Below, piece by piece: positions 4,623 through 5,999 of a DNA stretch of 5,999 nt (position 1 is the first letter of the stretch; each line of letters begins with the position of its first letter). The DNA lies in the NCBI GenBank assembly GCA_027028225.1, contig JALVJP010000017.1, forward strand, positions 1 through 5,999, read 5' to 3'. The notes beneath the pieces were generated by a model. The model worked only from the letters and a program-made list of their open reading frames with translations. It had not been told where the DNA came from and did not search any database. The position numbers and the translations under genes were made by a program. This DNA is from Candidatus Parcubacteria bacterium. Lineage in GTDB: Bacteria; Patescibacteriota; Minisyncoccia; Phycocordibacterales; UBA1006.

Positions 4623-5999
4623 ATGGCAAAAGAAGTAATTTTTAAAGACGAAGCACGAACACGAATGAAGCGAGGGATGGATGTTGTTGCAGATGCAGTT
4701 CGCACAACTATCGGACCTCGCGGAAGAAATGCAATTATCGATCGTGGGTTCGGCTCCCCTTCTATCACAAACGACGGAGTTTCTATTGCGAAAGAAATTG
4801 AACTCAAGGATAAAATGGAAAATCTTGGGGCTTCCGTCATTAAAGAGGTTGCGAACAAGACGAACGATAGCGCAGGAGATGGAACCTCAACCGCAACCGT
4901 TCTCACCCACGCAATCGTAACAGAGGGAATGAAAGTGGTTGCAATGGGAGCAAACCCAATGAGTCTCAAAACAGGAATCCAAAAGGCATCAGAACTTATC
5001 CGAAGCGAACTCGACAAGAACGCAAAAAAGATAAGCTCTGATGAAGAGATTATTCATGTAGCATCCGTTTCCGCAGAATCTGAAGAAATCGGAAAGATTA
5101 TCGCAGAAACGATTAAAAAAGTTGGAAACGATGGAGTTATCACTGTAGAAGAATCACAAACAATTGGAATTGATAACGAAGTCGTGGAAGGAATTGAGTT
5201 CTCGCGCGGGTACGTATCTCCTTACATGATTACCAATCCAGAAAAAATGCGTGCAGAACTTAAGAACCCAATGATTCTTGTTACCGACCACAAGGTAAAC
5301 TCAATGAAAGAAATTCTTCCGCTTCTCGAAGAGCTTGCGAGAATGGGAAAGAAAGACCTCGTCATTATTGCAGACGAAATTGAGGGAGAGGCACTCGCAA
5401 CATTCATTCTCAACAAGCTTCGTGGGGCGATGAATATCCTCGCAATCAAGGCTCCTGGATTTGGAGACAGTAAGAAACAAGAGCTCATCGATATTGCCAC
5501 TGTAACCGGAGCAAGCTTCATCGACTCTGGACTCGACATGAAGCTTGAAGATGTCACTATCGCCCACCTTGGATCTGCGGATAAAGTTGTCGCATCAAAA
5601 GACGACACAATCATTGTTGGAGGAAAAGGAGAAGAAAAGCACATTAAGCAATACATTGAACACCTCAAAAAACAGCTTGATGCTGTTGAGAGTAAGTGGG
5701 ATAAGGAAAAATTTGAAAAGCGTATTGCGAAGCTTAGTGGTGGGGTTGCAGTTATTCGCGTAGGAGCTGCAACAGAATCCGAAATGAAGTATCTTAAAGA
5801 TAAGATTGAAGATGCGGTAAACGCGACAAAGGCAGCGCTCGAGGAAGGAATCATCGCAGGAGGAGGAACTGCACTCGTCAAAATTGCTGAAAAGCTCAAA
5901 GGAAAGGCGATCAAAAACTTTATGGATGAGGAGCGCGCAGGATTTGAACTTGTCCTCCGTTCCCTCGAAGCACCACTCCGCCAAATTGCGAAAAATGCA
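4623..5999 (+). CDS. groEL: Chaperonin GroEL (Hsp60), C-terminus cut by window edge
   Basis: The first 459 residues of GroEL are present in one uninterrupted frame; about 85 are missing beyond the edge (family about 540-550), including the usual Gly/Met-rich tail. GroEL forms double heptameric rings that fold proteins in an ATP-driven cycle with GroES. Seen here: the equatorial start MAKEVIFKDEAR, TIGPRGRN near residue 30, ITNDGVSIAKEI, and ATP-binding GDGTST with D86. The apical domain includes FSRGYVSPYM, and APGFGD follows. The hydrolytic Asp is D397 in IEDAVNATKAALEEG, followed by IAGGGTAL. No key residue is missing. No Shine-Dalgarno sequence precedes the ATG, although groES ends only 28 bases upstream. 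Transcription should come from the groES promoter, with no terminator between the genes. Confidence 0.97.
   Translation, partial: MAKEVIFKDEARTRMKRGMDVVADAVRTTIGPRGRNAIIDRGFGSPSITNDGVSIAKEIELKDKMENLGASVIKEVANKTNDSAGDGTSTATVLTHAIVTEGMKVVAMGANPMSLKTGIQKASELIRSELDKNAKKISSDEEIIHVASVSAESEEIGKIIAETIKKVGNDGVITVEESQTIGIDNEVVEGIEFSRGYVSPYMITNPEKMRAELKNPMILVTDHKVNSMKEILPLLEELARMGKKDLVIIADEIEGEALATFILNKLRGAMNILAIKAPGFGDSKKQELIDIATVTGASFIDSGLDMKLEDVTIAHLGSADKVVASKDDTIIVGGKGEEKHIKQYIEHLKKQLDAVESKWDKEKFEKRIAKLSGGVAVIRVGAATESEMKYLKDKIEDAVNATKAALEEGIIAGGGTALVKIAEKLKGKAIKNFMDEERAGFELVLRSLEAPLRQIAKNA

Noticed and set aside
5222..5914. Long minus-strand open frame (about 230 codons) inside groEL
   Set aside because: Its Ser/Ala-rich translation is typical of the antisense of groEL codons. 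The plus-strand GroEL frame is unbroken and fully conserved.
1..5999. Mobile element, CRISPR array, toxin-antitoxin or defence system
   Set aside because: No transposase, recombinase, regularly spaced repeats or toxin/antitoxin motifs are seen. Apart from two unassigned genes the content is core housekeeping.

Overview
The window is an AT-rich bacterial housekeeping segment. It most resembles a member of the Candidate Phyla Radiation (Patescibacteria), probably of Parcubacteria type. The CTP synthase is divergent in a way I associate with that group (P-loop GGVMSGVGKG, VSYLPIPKNLGEM before KTKPTQ). Genes are short and mostly single-gene units on both strands. Shine-Dalgarno sequences are scarce, and several promoters sit almost on the start codon. 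Ribosomal protein L9 is present, which argues against Microgenomates, a group reported to lack it. The lineage call is inference; no rRNA gene is present to settle it.

Left part (1-1360): a partial unrecognised minus-strand gene runs off the left edge (1-553). It diverges from a plus-strand Nudix-like gene (660-1232) across a 106-base gap holding one promoter for each. A clear intrinsic terminator (1311-1338) closes the Nudix unit.

Middle part (1365-3675): pyrG (CTP synthase) is followed by tRNA-Gly(GCC) on the same strand. A minus-strand FtsB/DivIC-like division gene converges on the tRNA, and its likely terminator lies beyond the tRNA in the tail of pyrG. Divergent from the ftsB-like gene is a 38-codon gene for a basic single-pass membrane peptide. 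It has its own -10, Shine-Dalgarno sequence and terminator. The two -10 boxes lie in one perfect inverted repeat. The terminator after the small gene is bidirectional and also serves rplI.

Right part (3673-5999): rplI (L9) on the minus strand stands alone, away from the usual rpsF/rpsR neighbourhood. It is divergent from groES-groEL. The groESL promoter is a good sigma70-type match. No CIRCE element is present; instead a 32-base imperfect palindrome overlaps the -35 box. groEL is cut by the window end after 459 codons.

The genes serve unrelated core functions: nucleotide supply, translation, division and protein folding. I see no defence, mobile or CRISPR system. The points worth a second look are the small membrane-protein gene, the palindromic control sites, the near-leaderless promoters and the antisense arrangement over the tRNA.
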